A stretch of 13,792 nucleotides of DNA from Marinospirillum sp. Lineage in GTDB: Bacteria; Pseudomonadota; Gammaproteobacteria; Pseudomonadales; Halomonadaceae. Shown here in pieces: positions 1 through 8,660 of this stretch. The stretch spans positions 1 to 13,792 of the forward strand of contig NZ_JACUUA010000083.1 of assembly GCF_014859565.1 (NCBI RefSeq). Reading direction: 5' to 3'. Position numbers and translations under genes: made by a program. Position 1 is the stretch's first letter; every line of letters begins with the position of its first letter. The notes beneath the pieces were generated by a model that had not been told where the DNA came from, did not search any database, and was given only the letters and a program-made list of their open reading frames with translations.

Positions 1-137
1 AAGGCTGGTGGAAAAACCGCGTCTCCCGCACCCTGCTGGTGTTTATCATGGCAACTTTGGGGTCGGCCATTGGCACCTATGTGGGCGGTTTTGTGGTCTT
101 TGAACAGCTGATGGGTGGTGGTGTTGCTCTCTGGTAA
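1..137 (+). CDS. C-terminal end of a membrane protein, probably TraB/GumN-like (partial)
   Basis: Reading from base 3, the frame is open to a TAA at 135-137 and gives 44 residues. A charged segment (GWWKNRVSR) is followed by one long hydrophobic stretch (LLVFIMATLGSAIGTYVGG) and ends FEQLMGGGVALW. The N-K-R-V-x-R-x-L-L-V-F pattern before a Gly-rich final membrane helix resembles the C-terminus of bacterial TraB/GumN 'pheromone shutdown' family membrane proteins. That match is from memory on a short fragment, so it is tentative. The gene begins outside the window. It ends 60 bases before the hybrid kinase and on the same strand; no terminator is evident in the gap. Confidence 0.5.
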   Translation, partial: GWWKNRVSRTLLVFIMATLGSAIGTYVGGFVVFEQLMGGGVALW

Positions 138-197
138 TGGTCTTCTTTTTCAGTGCATGTTAGCGTGATTATCTGATGATCACGGAGTGGCAGGATA

Positions 198-3100
198 GTG
201 CAGTCAAAAGAAAGTAGCGCCAGCGCGGAGTCTGGTAATAAATCTGACTCTTCTCAGGGTGTACACCTGTTGGTGTTGCTTGGATTTATAGTCTTTCTCG
301 GATTGGGGCTGCTGCTGGTCACGCTGATGGATCAGCGTGGTGTGGAGATGCGCAAAGTGGAAACCGCCAGTCTGGCAGGTGACTATGCTGCCGCTTTGCA
401 ACGGGGGCTGGAGCGTTCGTTGGCGATCACCTACGCACTGGGTGCGCTGGTTCGAGAAAGGCAAGGACAGATCGGTGATTTTGAAAGTCTAGCAACGGAA
501 CTTCTACCCTATTACCCTGGAGCCACGGCAATTGCCTTGTTGCCGGATGGTGTGCTGACACAAATTGCTCCTTTGTTGGGTAATGAAGCTGCTTTGGGGC
601 AGAATGAGTTTGCTGATCCAGTACGGGCGGCAGAAGCCATCAAAGCACGAGAAACCGGCGAAATGAGTCTGGCCGGACCCTTCGAGTTGCGCCAGGGTGG
701 ATTGGGTGCAGTTGGGCGTTTACCCGTTTATCTAGGTGATTCCCAAACCTTCTGGGGATTTGTTTCAGTTACCCTGAGATTCCCGGATGCTCTGGAAACA
801 GCACGGCTGAATGAGCTGGAGCGCCATGGATACAGCTTTCAACTCTGGCGTGAAACTCCCAACTCCAATGAAACCCAGACTATCCAGCGAAGTACTACCG
901 CGCTGAAAGCAGATCCATTGCAACGGGTGTTACGTGTGCCCAATGGGATCTGGTATCTGGATGTTACTCCTCACGGTGGCTGGCGGAATTACAGCCTGTT
1001 AGGCTGGCAAGTGCTGGTGGTATTGCTGCTGAGTTTTTTGTTTGCACTGTTGATTCACCTATTTATGCGCACGGTACATTACCGTCAGCAACTGGAGTTG
1101 GCTCTGGACGCTGCCCGTTCGGCAACCCATGCTAAATCTGAGTTTCTGGCCAACATGAGCCATGAAATCCGCACCCCAATGAATGCCATGATCGGTTTTG
1201 CCGAGCTTTGCTTGCGTACAACCCTGTCACCCCGTCAGCAGGATTACCTCAACAAAATACTGATATCCGGACAGTCACTGCTGGGTTTGATTAACGATAT
1301 TCTCGATTTTTCCAAAATAGAAGCAGGTAAGCTGACACTGGAAAAAATTCCATTTGAGCTGGATGACGTACTGGATCAGCTTTGGGTGGTGGTGTCCGAA
1401 TCCGCACGAAAAAAAGAGTTGGAGCTGCTATTTTATCGTGAGCCGGGCGTGCCTTATGGCTTGGTCGGTGATCCACTCAGAATCGGTCAGATTCTGACCA
1501 ACCTGGTGGGTAATGCCATCAAGTTTTGTGAACAGGGTGAAGTAGTGGTTTCTGTGCGGCTCAAGCAGCAGAATGAGAAAAATGTGCTGCTGGAGTTCAG
1601 TGTTCAGGACAGTGGCATCGGTATGAGTGAAAGCCAGCTGCAAAAGCTGTTTCAGTCATTTACCCAAGCTGATAGTTCAACCACCCGGCGCTTTGGTGGT
1701 ACCGGACTGGGTCTGTCCATTACCCGTCAGCTGGTCGAGCTGATGGGCGGCGAAATTCGTGTGGAAAGTGAACCGGGCAAAGGCAGTCGTTTTATTTTTA
1801 CCCTACGATTGGAGTCCACAGAACATACCAGAGAGACACCGGAGTATCTGGCTGCTGAGCGTTTGACCGGCTGCCGAGTACTGGTGGTGGATGATAATGC
1901 GGCGGCTCGGGAGATTTTTGCCAGTTACCTGCAATCTTTCGGGTTTCAGGCCAGTCTGGTGGGTAGCGCTGAGCAAGCCATCCAGCTTCTGAAAACACCG
2001 GAGCAGCAGTTTGATCTGTTGCTGGTGGACATGTCTTTACCGGGTCGTAATGGTCTGGAGTTTATTCAGCAGGTGATGGCTGACCCTGACCTGCCGGAAA
2101 ACCCCCGTTGTATTCTGGTCTCCGCTTTTGCCCGTGAAGAAGTATTGGCAGAACCGGGTGCTGAACACCTGTCCTCCTTCTTGCGAAAACCGATCAATCC
2201 ATCTTTGTTGCTGGATTCCATTATGGATGCTCTGGGTTATCAGCCGGTATCTGGCCGTATTACTCGGAAGATCATGAGTCAGGACTCCATCAGCCTGCGA
2301 GGTATTCAGGGTGCACGAATCCTACTGGTTGAGGATAACGAAATTAACCAGCAGGTGGCTTACGAATTACTGAGTCAGGCCCGCTTTTATGTGGATATTG
2401 CTGAGGACGGTCAGCAGGCGTTGGATTGTCTGCAACAGCAACACTATGACGCAGTATTGATGGATATTCAGATGCCGGTGATGGATGGTTATCAGGCCAG
2501 CATAAAAATCAGGAATGAGTTGGGATTAAAGGATCTGCCGGTGATTGCCCTGACCGCCAATGCGCTGCTGGAAGATCGCCAGAAAACCCTGGATGCAGGC
2601 ATGAATGACCATATTACCAAACCCATCAATCCAGCTCTGCTACTGGATACCCTGATCAAGTGGATTCCGGCAGCACATCGTACCTTGCCGCTTTTGCCGG
2701 AGCTGGACAAGGTTTATGAAGCAATACCGGACTTGCCAAAAGACTTGCCGGGGATGAATGTGACCGCTGGCCTGAAGCGACTGGGTAACAATCACAAGGC
2801 TTATGTACGACTGCTGGAGCGTTTTGTGATCAACCAGCAGCACTTTGCTGTTGATCTGGAAACAGCTACAGCGGCGGGTGATCAACAGCAGCAAGCACGT
2901 ATGGTACACACCCTCAAGGGTGTGGCTGGCAATATTGGTGCTGAAGCAATCCAGCAACTGGCTGCTGAGTTGGAGCAGAAGGTGCGACAGGGAGATGAGG
3001 CGGATGCGACAGCCTGCCGCACAGAGCTGACCTTGGCTTTGCAGGCTTTACTGGCGGCGTTGAAGAGCTGGCAGGCAAAACAACAGCCACAAGAACCTCA

Positions 3101-3329
3101 GCCAGCGGCTGAGTCTTCTGAGTCGATACCAAAAGAGCTGCTTCTGGATCTGCGTGAGCAGCTGGAGAACTTTGATGCCAGTGCATCCGATCTGGTGGAG
3201 CAGTTGCTGTCTCAACCTTTATCCGCAGCAGATCGCCAGTGCCTTGAAGCTGTTAATGAACAGTTGGTTGCTTATGATTTTGAAGCAGCATTGGTCGTTC
3301 TTGATAAAATACTTTCAGACATCCAGTAA
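198..3329 (+). CDS. Hybrid sensor histidine kinase: CHASE, HisKA, HATPase, REC, REC, Hpt
   Basis: An inner-membrane sensor that autophosphorylates on histidine and passes the phosphate through an internal relay. Domains in order: first membrane helix about residues 23-45; periplasmic CHASE-like sensor about 55-260; second helix about 267-290; HisKA with acceptor H322 in SHEIRTPMN; HATPase_c with N-box (NLVGNAIKF), DSGIGM and GGTGLGL; REC1 with D565/D566, phospho-acceptor D611 and K664; REC2 with acceptor D756 ([11 protein letters not shown]) and K808; Hpt with H904 in [13 protein letters not shown]. All key residues are present, so the His-Asp-Asp-His relay looks functional. There is no obvious HAMP. 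The start is a GTG with a GGAG ten bases upstream. The layout is BarA/TorS-like but with a CHASE input; the ligand is unknown. It lies 16 bases before the next kinase gene, so the two are probably co-transcribed. Confidence 0.93.
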   Translation: MQSKESSASAESGNKSDSSQGVHLLVLLGFIVFLGLGLLLVTLMDQRGVEMRKVETASLAGDYAAALQRGLERSLAITYALGALVRERQGQIGDFESLATELLPYYPGATAIALLPDGVLTQIAPLLGNEAALGQNEFADPVRAAEAIKARETGEMSLAGPFELRQGGLGAVGRLPVYLGDSQTFWGFVSVTLRFPDALETARLNELERHGYSFQLWRETPNSNETQTIQRSTTALKADPLQRVLRVPNGIWYLDVTPHGGWRNYSLLGWQVLVVLLLSFLFALLIHLFMRTVHYRQQLELALDAARSATHAKSEFLANMSHEIRTPMNAMIGFAELCLRTTLSPRQQDYLNKILISGQSLLGLINDILDFSKIEAGKLTLEKIPFELDDVLDQLWVVVSESARKKELELLFYREPGVPYGLVGDPLRIGQILTNLVGNAIKFCEQGEVVVSVRLKQQNEKNVLLEFSVQDSGIGMSESQLQKLFQSFTQADSSTTRRFGGTGLGLSITRQLVELMGGEIRVESEPGKGSRFIFTLRLESTEHTRETPEYLAAERLTGCRVLVVDDNAAAREIFASYLQSFGFQASLVGSAEQAIQLLKTPEQQFDLLLVDMSLPGRNGLEFIQQVMADPDLPENPRCILVSAFAREEVLAEPGAEHLSSFLRKPINPSLLLDSIMDALGYQPVSGRITRKIMSQDSISLRGIQGARILLVEDNEINQQVAYELLSQARFYVDIAEDGQQALDCLQQQHYDAVLMDIQMPVMDGYQASIKIRNELGLKDLPVIALTANALLEDRQKTLDAGMNDHITKPINPALLLDTLIKWIPAAHRTLPLLPELDKVYEAIPDLPKDLPGMNVTAGLKRLGNNHKAYVRLLERFVINQQHFAVDLETATAAGDQQQQARMVHTLKGVAGNIGAEAIQQLAAELEQKVRQGDEADATACRTELTLALQALLAALKSWQAKQQPQEPQPAAESSESIPKELLLDLREQLENFDASASDLVEQLLSQPLSAADRQCLEAVNEQLVAYDFEAALVVLDKILSDIQ

Positions 3330-3345
3330 ATAGAGTTCAGAAGTT

Positions 3346-4446
3346 ATGATGCCAGTAGCAGAGTCCCCCAAAAAAACCCTCCTGATTGTTGATGATGCCC
3401 CTGAGAACCTGGATGTCATGAAAAGCCTGCTGAATGCAGACTTTAACGTGAAGGCAGCGGTGAATGGCCGGGTTGCATTAAAAATTGCCAGCCAGCAGCG
3501 CCCGGATCTGATTCTGTTGGATGTAGTGATGCCGGAAATGGATGGTTACGAAGTCTGCCGTCAGCTTAAGGCTGATCCGACAACACGGGATATTCCAGTA
3601 ATTTTTCTGACTGCACTGGATGGTGTAAATGATGAAACCAAGGGATTGGAGCTGGGAGCGGTGGATTATATTTCCAAACCGCTGACACCAGCCATTCTGA
3701 TGGCAAGAATCAACACCCATCTGGCACTGGATGAAGGTCGTCGCAAACTGGCTGCCCAGAATCATGAGCTGATGGAAGCTGCCAGAATGCGCGAGGATGT
3801 GGAGCGGATTATGCACCACGATCTTAAAGGCCCGCTCAGCAGCATTGTCAGCATTCCCAATGTATTGCGAAGTATTGGCTCACTGAATGAAAGACAACTC
3901 AATTATGTTCAAATGCTGGAAGACAGCGGCTGGAAAATGTTGAATATGATTGATTTGTCATTGGTGCTGCTGAAGATCGAATATGGCACCTATCAGCCCG
4001 ACCTGCGAGACACTGCATTAATTCCACTGCTGCAACAGGTGATCCGGGAGCAACAGCAGGCTTTTCAGCGTAAAGACTTGAACCTGTTGCTGGAAATGCC
4101 AGGAATACCCGTCGGATACACTCTTCAAACCGAGTCACTGTTGTTGCAGAACCTGTTTACCAATCTGTTAAAAAACGCCTGTGAGGCTGCACCGGCTGGC
4201 AGTGATGTATTAATAAAGCTGATGCCAACAGATAAAGGCCTGCAGCTGGTGTTTGAAAATCCGGGTGAAGTGCCCCGGTCCATTCGCTCCCGCTTTTTTG
4301 ATAAGTTTGTGACGGAAGGGAAAAAACATGGCACCGGGCTGGGAACTTACTCGGCTCGGCTGATAGCAGATGTATTGTTGATTAAGCTTGCGCTGGATAC
4401 CTCTCAGCCTGGCAAGACTCGGTTATTGCTGGCGTTAGAAAAATGA
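3346..4446 (+). CDS. Response regulator-histidine kinase fusion (REC + HisKA/HATPase), cytoplasmic
   Basis: A soluble 366-residue protein. The N-terminal REC domain (about 10-130) has D16/D17, phospho-acceptor D59 in LLDVVMPEMDGYE, and K111. A helical linker leads to a HisKA-like box, M-H-H-D-L-K-G-P, with H158 as probable acceptor. A HATPase_c domain follows with an N-box at about 269-280 (NLFTNLLKNACEA) and HGTGLGTYSARLIAD. There are no membrane segments, so activity is probably gated by phosphorylation of its own REC domain, for example by the Hpt domain of the kinase upstream. Two adjacent ATG codons (3346, 3349) are possible starts; CAGAAG at 3338-3343 slightly favours the second. The DSG and G1 motifs are weaker than in the upstream kinase. 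It is co-oriented with both flanking two-component genes. Confidence 0.88.
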   Translation: MMPVAESPKKTLLIVDDAPENLDVMKSLLNADFNVKAAVNGRVALKIASQQRPDLILLDVVMPEMDGYEVCRQLKADPTTRDIPVIFLTALDGVNDETKGLELGAVDYISKPLTPAILMARINTHLALDEGRRKLAAQNHELMEAARMREDVERIMHHDLKGPLSSIVSIPNVLRSIGSLNERQLNYVQMLEDSGWKMLNMIDLSLVLLKIEYGTYQPDLRDTALIPLLQQVIREQQQAFQRKDLNLLLEMPGIPVGYTLQTESLLLQNLFTNLLKNACEAAPAGSDVLIKLMPTDKGLQLVFENPGEVPRSIRSRFFDKFVTEGKKHGTGLGTYSARLIADVLLIKLALDTSQPGKTRLLLALEK

Positions 4447-4602
4447 AATATTCATGGCTGCGCGGCATGGCAGGTGCATAAGTTGTTAAGCAGAATTAAA
4501 TATGTTGTTAATATCCCATGCTATTTATGTGTGTAATATGGTCTCAAATATTTTCAACTTCCGTTACAACAGGTCGGTAGCTGAAACGACAGGGGCATGT
4601 TA

Positions 4603-5340
4603 ATGACTAACAACTTCCGAATTATGGTGGTGGAGGATGATGCCACCCTGCGCTGTGTTCTGGTTGATATCTTCAAGATGCAAGGGTTTGAAGTATTCGA
4701 CTCAGAAGGCGTGGATGACTTTTTTGATGTCTGGCGGCAGCAGCAGTTTGATCTGGTGTTGCTGGATCTGAATCTTATGGATGAGGACGGCCTGGTGCTG
4801 CTGCGTAAGCTGCGAATGCAGAGTGATGTTCCCTTGTTTGTTGTATCTGGCCGAAGCGATCGGGAAACCCGGTTGGCAGCATTGGAAATGGGCGCGGACG
4901 ATTATGTGGTAAAACCTTTTGATACTCGTGAGCTGGTGATGCGGGTTCAGAACTTTCTGAATCGTGTGGCGCGCACCAAAGGTGAAGGGAGTGAGTCGCA
5001 GCAGCGTAACCTCTGGGAGTTTGGTGACTGGAAGCTGTCTGAGTTGAGCAAGAGTTTGGCTCACACAGATGGACGAGAGGTTTACCTGACCCGCTCAGAA
5101 TTTAAAATCCTATTGGCGCTGGTACGTGCAGGTGGCAGTGTGCTCTCTAAAATGCAGTTGATGGATGTGGTGGATCGAGGCAATTATGAAACCACCCCAG
5201 AAACCATTGCTGTGCTGATTCACCGTGTGCGCAAAAAAATGACAGACAAAAGCATAATCCAGACGGTATCCGGGTTTGGATATCGAATCCCCTGTCTATC
5301 AGAAAATCGTGAATACAGGCCAGAGAAAACGGGCGCCTGA
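4603..5340 (+). CDS. OmpR/TorR-type two-component response regulator
   Basis: A DNA-binding response regulator of 245 residues. The REC domain has the acidic pair D12/D13 (VVEDD), phospho-acceptor D55 (LLDLNLMDEDG) and conserved lysine K104 (GADDYVVKPF). A winged-helix Trans_reg_C domain follows (YLTRSEFKILLAL ... VLIHRVRKKM ... VSGFGYR). The segment GRSDRETRLAALEMGADDYV resembles the TorR/ArcA branch of the OmpR family. A nearer ATG lies at 4597, but AGGGG at 4591-4595 is only 1 base from it and 7 bases from the ATG at 4603, so 4603 is the better start. It follows the two kinase genes after a 156-base AT-rich gap and may have its own promoter. It is the likely output of the phosphorelay; its target genes are not evident here. 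Confidence 0.92.
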   Translation: MTNNFRIMVVEDDATLRCVLVDIFKMQGFEVFDSEGVDDFFDVWRQQQFDLVLLDLNLMDEDGLVLLRKLRMQSDVPLFVVSGRSDRETRLAALEMGADDYVVKPFDTRELVMRVQNFLNRVARTKGEGSESQQRNLWEFGDWKLSELSKSLAHTDGREVYLTRSEFKILLALVRAGGSVLSKMQLMDVVDRGNYETTPETIAVLIHRVRKKMTDKSIIQTVSGFGYRIPCLSENREYRPEKTGA

Positions 5341-6528
5341 TCAGATTTCCTTTAATTCTTGTTTGTTCAGCCGCATAAGGGAAACAATGCCCAGCACCGG
5401 GCCGGGTAATAACACCAGTACCACCCAGAGTTGCAGGCTCGGCCACAGGTTGGTGACCAGTGCGATGGACGGCAGAGTCAGGCCAAAACCTATGGCATTC
5501 ATCATTGCCAGTGCCGATCCCAGATGTTCACGCGGGGCATTAGCAGACGCCAGTGCTGAAAACTGCGGTGAATCAGCAATCACCAGTAGCCCCCACAGAA
5601 ATAACAGACCCAGCAGCAAGCCAGACGCCTGTGAACCCAGAAAAGGATACAGCAGGCATAACAAGCCAGAACCAAACAACGCCACCCGCGCAATACTCAA
5701 GCCACTGATGATACGGCTCAGATAACCACCGGCAACACAGCCGATTAAACCGACCGCAATCATCAGAAAGCTCAGCCAGGCGACCCAGTTCTGATCCAGA
5801 TTCAACCGTGTCACCTCACGCGCTACCAGAAACGGCACTAAGGTCCAGAAGGCATACAGCTCCCAGCAGTGACCAAAATAACCACCGGCAATACGTCGGA
5901 AAGTGGCGTCACGCCAGGCAGCCAGCCCCGCCAGCGGTGAAGCGGCTTTTGCACGGGCGGGTAACTGCCGACCATCTCCCAGCAGCAAAATCAGCACACC
6001 CGCCACTAAAGCCAGCAGAGAAGAGAGTAACAGAGGCACCGGCCAGCTTAGCCCCGGAGTGACAGCACGCAGCAAATGCGGCATGGCAGTGCCCAGCGTG
6101 AGCATCCCCACCAACCAGCCCAGCGCCATACCGGCATATTGCGGAGTCCAGCTGATCACCAGCTTCATACCCAGCGGATAGATGCCTGCCAGACACAAGC
6201 CGGTTAAAAACCTCAGTAACAAGGCCAGATGATAGGTTTCCGCTGCCAGCACAAACAAACCATTCACCAGCGCACCGGCAAAGGCAGCCAGCGCAAACAC
6301 GCGACTGGCAGGGAAGCGGTCAGCCAGGCCCGTTGTTGCCAGCAGCAGGGTGCCGCAGATAAATCCCGCCTGAACCGTCAGGGTTAACGTGCCCAGCCCG
6401 GCTTCACTCAAGCCGGTTTCCGCAGCCAGATTAAAAGCCACCCCGTTGATACTGAACCAGAGCGAAGTGCCAAACAGCTGAGCCATGACAATCACGGCCA
6501 ACGGGTGACGAATCAGGAGTTGATGCAC
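5341..6528 (-). CDS. MFS transporter, 12-helix permease
   Basis: An inner-membrane major facilitator superfamily protein of 395 residues. Hydrophobic segments recur along the whole length, consistent with about 12 helices in two halves joined by a basic loop (near GDGRQLPARAKAA). After helix 2 there is a motif-A-like loop, G-L-A-D-R-F, and the first helix contains QLFGTSLWFSING. The substrate cannot be read from sequence; it lacks features that would mark it as a drug or sugar carrier. The frame is open to an ATG at 6576, but no ribosome-binding site precedes that codon. The GTG at 6526-6528 has AAAGG seven bases upstream, so I place the start there. The stop codon directly abuts the stop of the convergent response-regulator gene, with no room for a terminator. 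The promoter region is shared with the divergent toxin-antitoxin operon. Confidence 0.9.
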   Translation of the reverse strand: MHQLLIRHPLAVIVMAQLFGTSLWFSINGVAFNLAAETGLSEAGLGTLTLTVQAGFICGTLLLATTGLADRFPASRVFALAAFAGALVNGLFVLAAETYHLALLLRFLTGLCLAGIYPLGMKLVISWTPQYAGMALGWLVGMLTLGTAMPHLLRAVTPGLSWPVPLLLSSLLALVAGVLILLLGDGRQLPARAKAASPLAGLAAWRDATFRRIAGGYFGHCWELYAFWTLVPFLVAREVTRLNLDQNWVAWLSFLMIAVGLIGCVAGGYLSRIISGLSIARVALFGSGLLCLLYPFLGSQASGLLLGLLFLWGLLVIADSPQFSALASANAPREHLGSALAMMNAIGFGLTLPSIALVTNLWPSLQLWVVLVLLPGPVLGIVSLMRLNKQELKEI

Positions 6529-6596
6529 GGTATAACCTTTCAGGCGGATATTGTTCTTGTGGCAACAGAGTAGCATTTTTTGCCGGATAAATTCTG

Positions 6597-6619
6597 ACGC
6601 TTTAGCGTTGTAGCGCTAC
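6597..6619. promoter_or_regulatory. Two adjacent palindromes, probable antitoxin operator
   Basis: Two inverted repeats sit 33-55 bases before the antitoxin start: ACGCT-TT-AGCGT (6597-6608) and the perfect 10-base palindrome GTAGCGCTAC (6610-6619). Both contain an AGCG/CGCT core. Ribbon-helix-helix antitoxins normally repress their own operon by binding such paired palindromes, so this is the likely autoregulatory operator. It could also influence the divergent MFS gene. I could not place convincing -35/-10 boxes. Confidence 0.5.
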
Positions 6620-6651
6620 GATGTCGGTATGTCATTTTTCTGGGGCAAGCC

Positions 6652-6885
6652 ATGAGCGAAACATCAAAGCGTTCTACGGTTTATTTTGACCCTCAGCTAC
6701 ACGCAGCATTGCGCTTGAAGGCGGTGCATACTCAGCGTTCTATATCCGATATTGTCAACGATGCGGTTCGTGCTGTTCTGGCAGAAGATCAGGAAGATCT
6801 GGCAGCGTTTGAGGAGCGCATTTCCGAGCCAAGCCTAAGCTATGAAGCCTTGCTGAACGACTTGAAAGCCCATGGCAAACTATAA
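6652..6885 (+). CDS. Ribbon-helix-helix antitoxin of a RelE/ParE-type pair
   Basis: A 77-residue acidic protein. Residues about 8-45 (STVYFDPQLHAALRLKAV ... ISDIVNDAVRAVL) have the beta-strand plus two-helix pattern of CopG/Arc-type ribbon-helix-helix DNA-binding domains. The acidic C-terminal tail would wrap the toxin. The start has GGGG six bases upstream. The stop overlaps the toxin start by 14 bases, the usual coupled arrangement. Its expected role is to neutralise the toxin and repress the operon at the palindromes upstream. The toxin gene is broken, so this antitoxin is now probably an orphan; it could still act as a repressor or neutralise a related toxin elsewhere. Confidence 0.85.
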   Translation: MSETSKRSTVYFDPQLHAALRLKAVHTQRSISDIVNDAVRAVLAEDQEDLAAFEERISEPSLSYEALLNDLKAHGKL

Positions 6886-7108
6886 GCTGACTTTCAAAAA
6901 ATCTGTTGGTGAAGAGCTTCGCTCCATCCCAAATGCGGATGTTCACCGTATTCTCCAGAGGATGGAAGAACTGCAGAACAACCCCCGGCCAGTTGGCTGT
7001 GAGAAATTCTCAGGGCAAGAGCGCTATCGCATCCGGCAGGGGGTGTACCGAATCATCTATGAACTAAACATCCCCATGAATAAATTCAGGGGGTTTTGTG
7101 GCGCTTGA
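6872..7108 (+). pseudogene. RelE/ParE-family toxin, 5' part, interrupted by a tnpB element
   Basis: Residues 1-66 match the RelE/ParE mRNA-interferase or gyrase-toxin fold: MANYKLTFKKSVGEELRSIP at the N-terminus, then CEKFSGQERYRIRQGVYRIIYELN. After N66 (base 7069) the homology stops and the frame runs into the end hairpin of a transposable element, ending at a TGA at 7106-7108 after 12 foreign residues (IPMNKFRGFCGA). The family's usual C-terminal strand (K-V-G-H-R-x-D-V-Y) is missing here but is found at 8832-8858. The protein made from this copy lacks the last beta-strand and its conserved basic/aromatic residues, so it is probably inactive. It overlaps the antitoxin gene by 14 bases. Confidence 0.85.
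7072..7092. repeat. Right-end hairpin of the IS605-type element
   Basis: CCCC at 7072-7075 pairs with GGGG at 7089-7092, and TGAAT at 7077-7081 pairs with ATTCA at 7084-7088, with one unpaired A and a two-base loop. In IS200/IS605 elements such hairpins are the sites recognised by TnpA. This is the right end relative to tnpB. Confidence 0.8.
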
Positions 7109-7183
7109 TGATTCAGGGTCTCCTGGCTCTCGCTCTGCTCTCACCGAGTTACAACATCCAGGCCGTAGCTGAATCAGCGCCAC
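7072..7183 (-). ncRNA. Candidate omegaRNA (reRNA) scaffold downstream of tnpB
   Basis: Directly after the tnpB stop, the - strand transcript would fold into a long stem. TGGCGCT (7099-7105) pairs with AGCGCCA (7176-7182), GATTCAG (7110-7116) pairs with CTGAATC (7169-7175) across a 4-base bulge, and CCTGG (7122-7126) pairs with CCAGG (7158-7162). The end hairpin at 7072-7092 follows. TnpB proteins are known to use an RNA made from the element's right end, with the guide read from the flanking DNA. Position, orientation and strong folding fit that role; the guide would start just beyond about 7070, in the toxin gene. Identification rests on fold and position only. Confidence 0.6.
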
Positions 7184-7184
7184 T

Positions 7185-8660
7185 TTAGCAAGCGAGTCGC
7201 TCTGACGGCTTTGCCGTAGGCAAGACAATTGTCCCACCATTCGCAACTTCTATTTGACGACACCAGCCCGCTTGCTCTAGTAGCTGTTTCACAACCGGCC
7301 AGCGCGCATGCAGCTGGCTAGGCTGGTGTTCGTTTTCAATAACGCAAAGCGCCAGAAAAGCAGAGTAGCAATCACGCTGAACCAGCAGGGCGCTTTCGGA
7401 AGTCTTGCCTCCAAGAAAGTGCCAGCGTTCGCTCAGTGTTTTTTTGGTGTACTCACCGCTCACATGGTCGTATTGCGACATTTTCAGGCGCTGCGTATTC
7501 AGTTCGATGAGTTGTCCACCGGCACTTTCAGCCTTGCGTTTCAACCCAGCAATGAATGTCGCAGGAGCCTTTGTCTTGATGCTTTTCCCGTAGAGTTTCT
7601 GCCAAGCCTTGTACGACAGCTTTTTGGTTTTGATGATATTACCCAGGCGCAGCACATCGTTGACCAGCTGACCTTGAGAGCGCTTTCGCTCAGCTGCCAG
7701 CTTGCGTTCCAGTTCCGCCACAGCCTGCTTCAGAGCGAGATAGTTCTTGGAAACCACCTTAACCTTCGCGCATTTTTTCCAGGTACCGTTTTCGTTGTAG
7801 CAATGCGGGTTCGTGGCGCGACGCGAACGATCCATCGCCCACTGAAGTGTCCTGATCTCTTTCCAGGGTTGTTCGATGGTCGGGCAGAAGGCCAGCAGGT
7901 CGCTAGCGGTCTCTGAGACGACGGCAACCGATGAAGGGCCAACATCCAGACCCACTTCATTGTTTGGCAAGGTCGAATTCTTTTCCTTGGCAGGTGAAAG
8001 CCCTGCCTGGGCAAGCTGCACGTACCAGCGCCGCTTTCCTTTGACGTTGCGCCACACCAGGCGGCAGAACTTGGTTTTCGCTTTCAGGGCTTCATCCAGC
8101 CATCGATCCTTGCCCGCAGGCGGGTATTGGATCGGTAGAATCAGTCCAGCCCACTCAACGATGCCGAGTTCGGGGCGGTAGCGAATGCCTGCCTTGTTCG
8201 TTTTTCCTGAAAAAGACTTGAGCGGTCGCTTTGCGCTTTTGAAGCGAGGGCGACCACGCTTGCCATAACTGTGCTGTTCAGCGGCGGCGAAGGCGGTTTC
8301 TGCAATGCGCTGTGTCTCATTGGCACTGAGGCGAGACTTCCATCCTGCTTCATTTTTGCAGCGCGTAGCGAATGCAGAAACCGATGCAGAGGTAAGCTCG
8401 AATTTTTTGACTACTGACCGGAAAGCATCTGTGCGTTGTTTGCCTTTCAGCTTTCTAGCCGCTTGCCAGTCTTTGGATTCGCGCATGAGATCCAGGCGGC
8501 GAAGCGCCTCGCCCAGAGCGGCATTGTAAAGGCGTGTACCCGCCAATAATCGCGCAGTCAGCTGCCTTTCCGTCTCTTGCGAAACGGAAACAGGCAGCTC
8601 AACGATAAAGGTCGGGGTCTTCGCTCGCTTCACTTTTTTATACGTTTCTCTGGTTTTCAA
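7185..8660 (-). CDS. tnpB: TnpB-family RNA-guided nuclease (IS605/IS1341 type), RuvC-II Glu apparently Lys
   Basis: A 491-residue protein of the TnpB family, ancestor of Cas12. The N-terminal half holds basic wedge/recognition regions (YGKRGRPRFKSAKRPLKSFSGKTNKAGIRYRPELG). The C-terminal RuvC-like part has motif I GLDVGPSS (D239), the region IIKTKKLSYKAWQKLYGKS, conserved KRKAESAGGQLIELNT, and motif III VQRDCYSAFLA (D430). Relatives I recall read K-T-E-K-L-S-Y, so the RuvC-II glutamate appears replaced by K346; GAA to AAA would suffice. The usual four-cysteine zinc finger is absent, replaced by SQYDHVSGEYTKKTLSERWH, which I believe occurs in this subgroup. The start is uncertain: TTG at 8660 without a clear ribosome-binding site, or GTG at 8633. 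The 5' end overlaps the tnpA remnant. Loss of the glutamate predicts a cleavage-defective but possibly RNA-binding protein. Confidence 0.9.
   Translation of the reverse strand: MKTRETYKKVKRAKTPTFIVELPVSVSQETERQLTARLLAGTRLYNAALGEALRRLDLMRESKDWQAARKLKGKQRTDAFRSVVKKFELTSASVSAFATRCKNEAGWKSRLSANETQRIAETAFAAAEQHSYGKRGRPRFKSAKRPLKSFSGKTNKAGIRYRPELGIVEWAGLILPIQYPPAGKDRWLDEALKAKTKFCRLVWRNVKGKRRWYVQLAQAGLSPAKEKNSTLPNNEVGLDVGPSSVAVVSETASDLLAFCPTIEQPWKEIRTLQWAMDRSRRATNPHCYNENGTWKKCAKVKVVSKNYLALKQAVAELERKLAAERKRSQGQLVNDVLRLGNIIKTKKLSYKAWQKLYGKSIKTKAPATFIAGLKRKAESAGGQLIELNTQRLKMSQYDHVSGEYTKKTLSERWHFLGGKTSESALLVQRDCYSAFLALCVIENEHQPSQLHARWPVVKQLLEQAGWCRQIEVANGGTIVLPTAKPSERLAC

Noticed and set aside
4447..4602. 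Sigma70 promoter before the TorR-like regulator
   Set aside because: The gap is AT-rich and has TTGTTA and TAATAT boxes, but none at 16-18 base spacing. A promoter is plausible but cannot be placed.
5903..6196. Small frames on both strands inside the MFS gene
   Set aside because: They are shadows of the transporter, whose helices and motif A-like loop support the long frame.
7308..7916. 202-residue + strand open frame opposite tnpB
   Set aside because: It is the complement of a well-supported tnpB gene with conserved RuvC motifs and has no recognisable domain.
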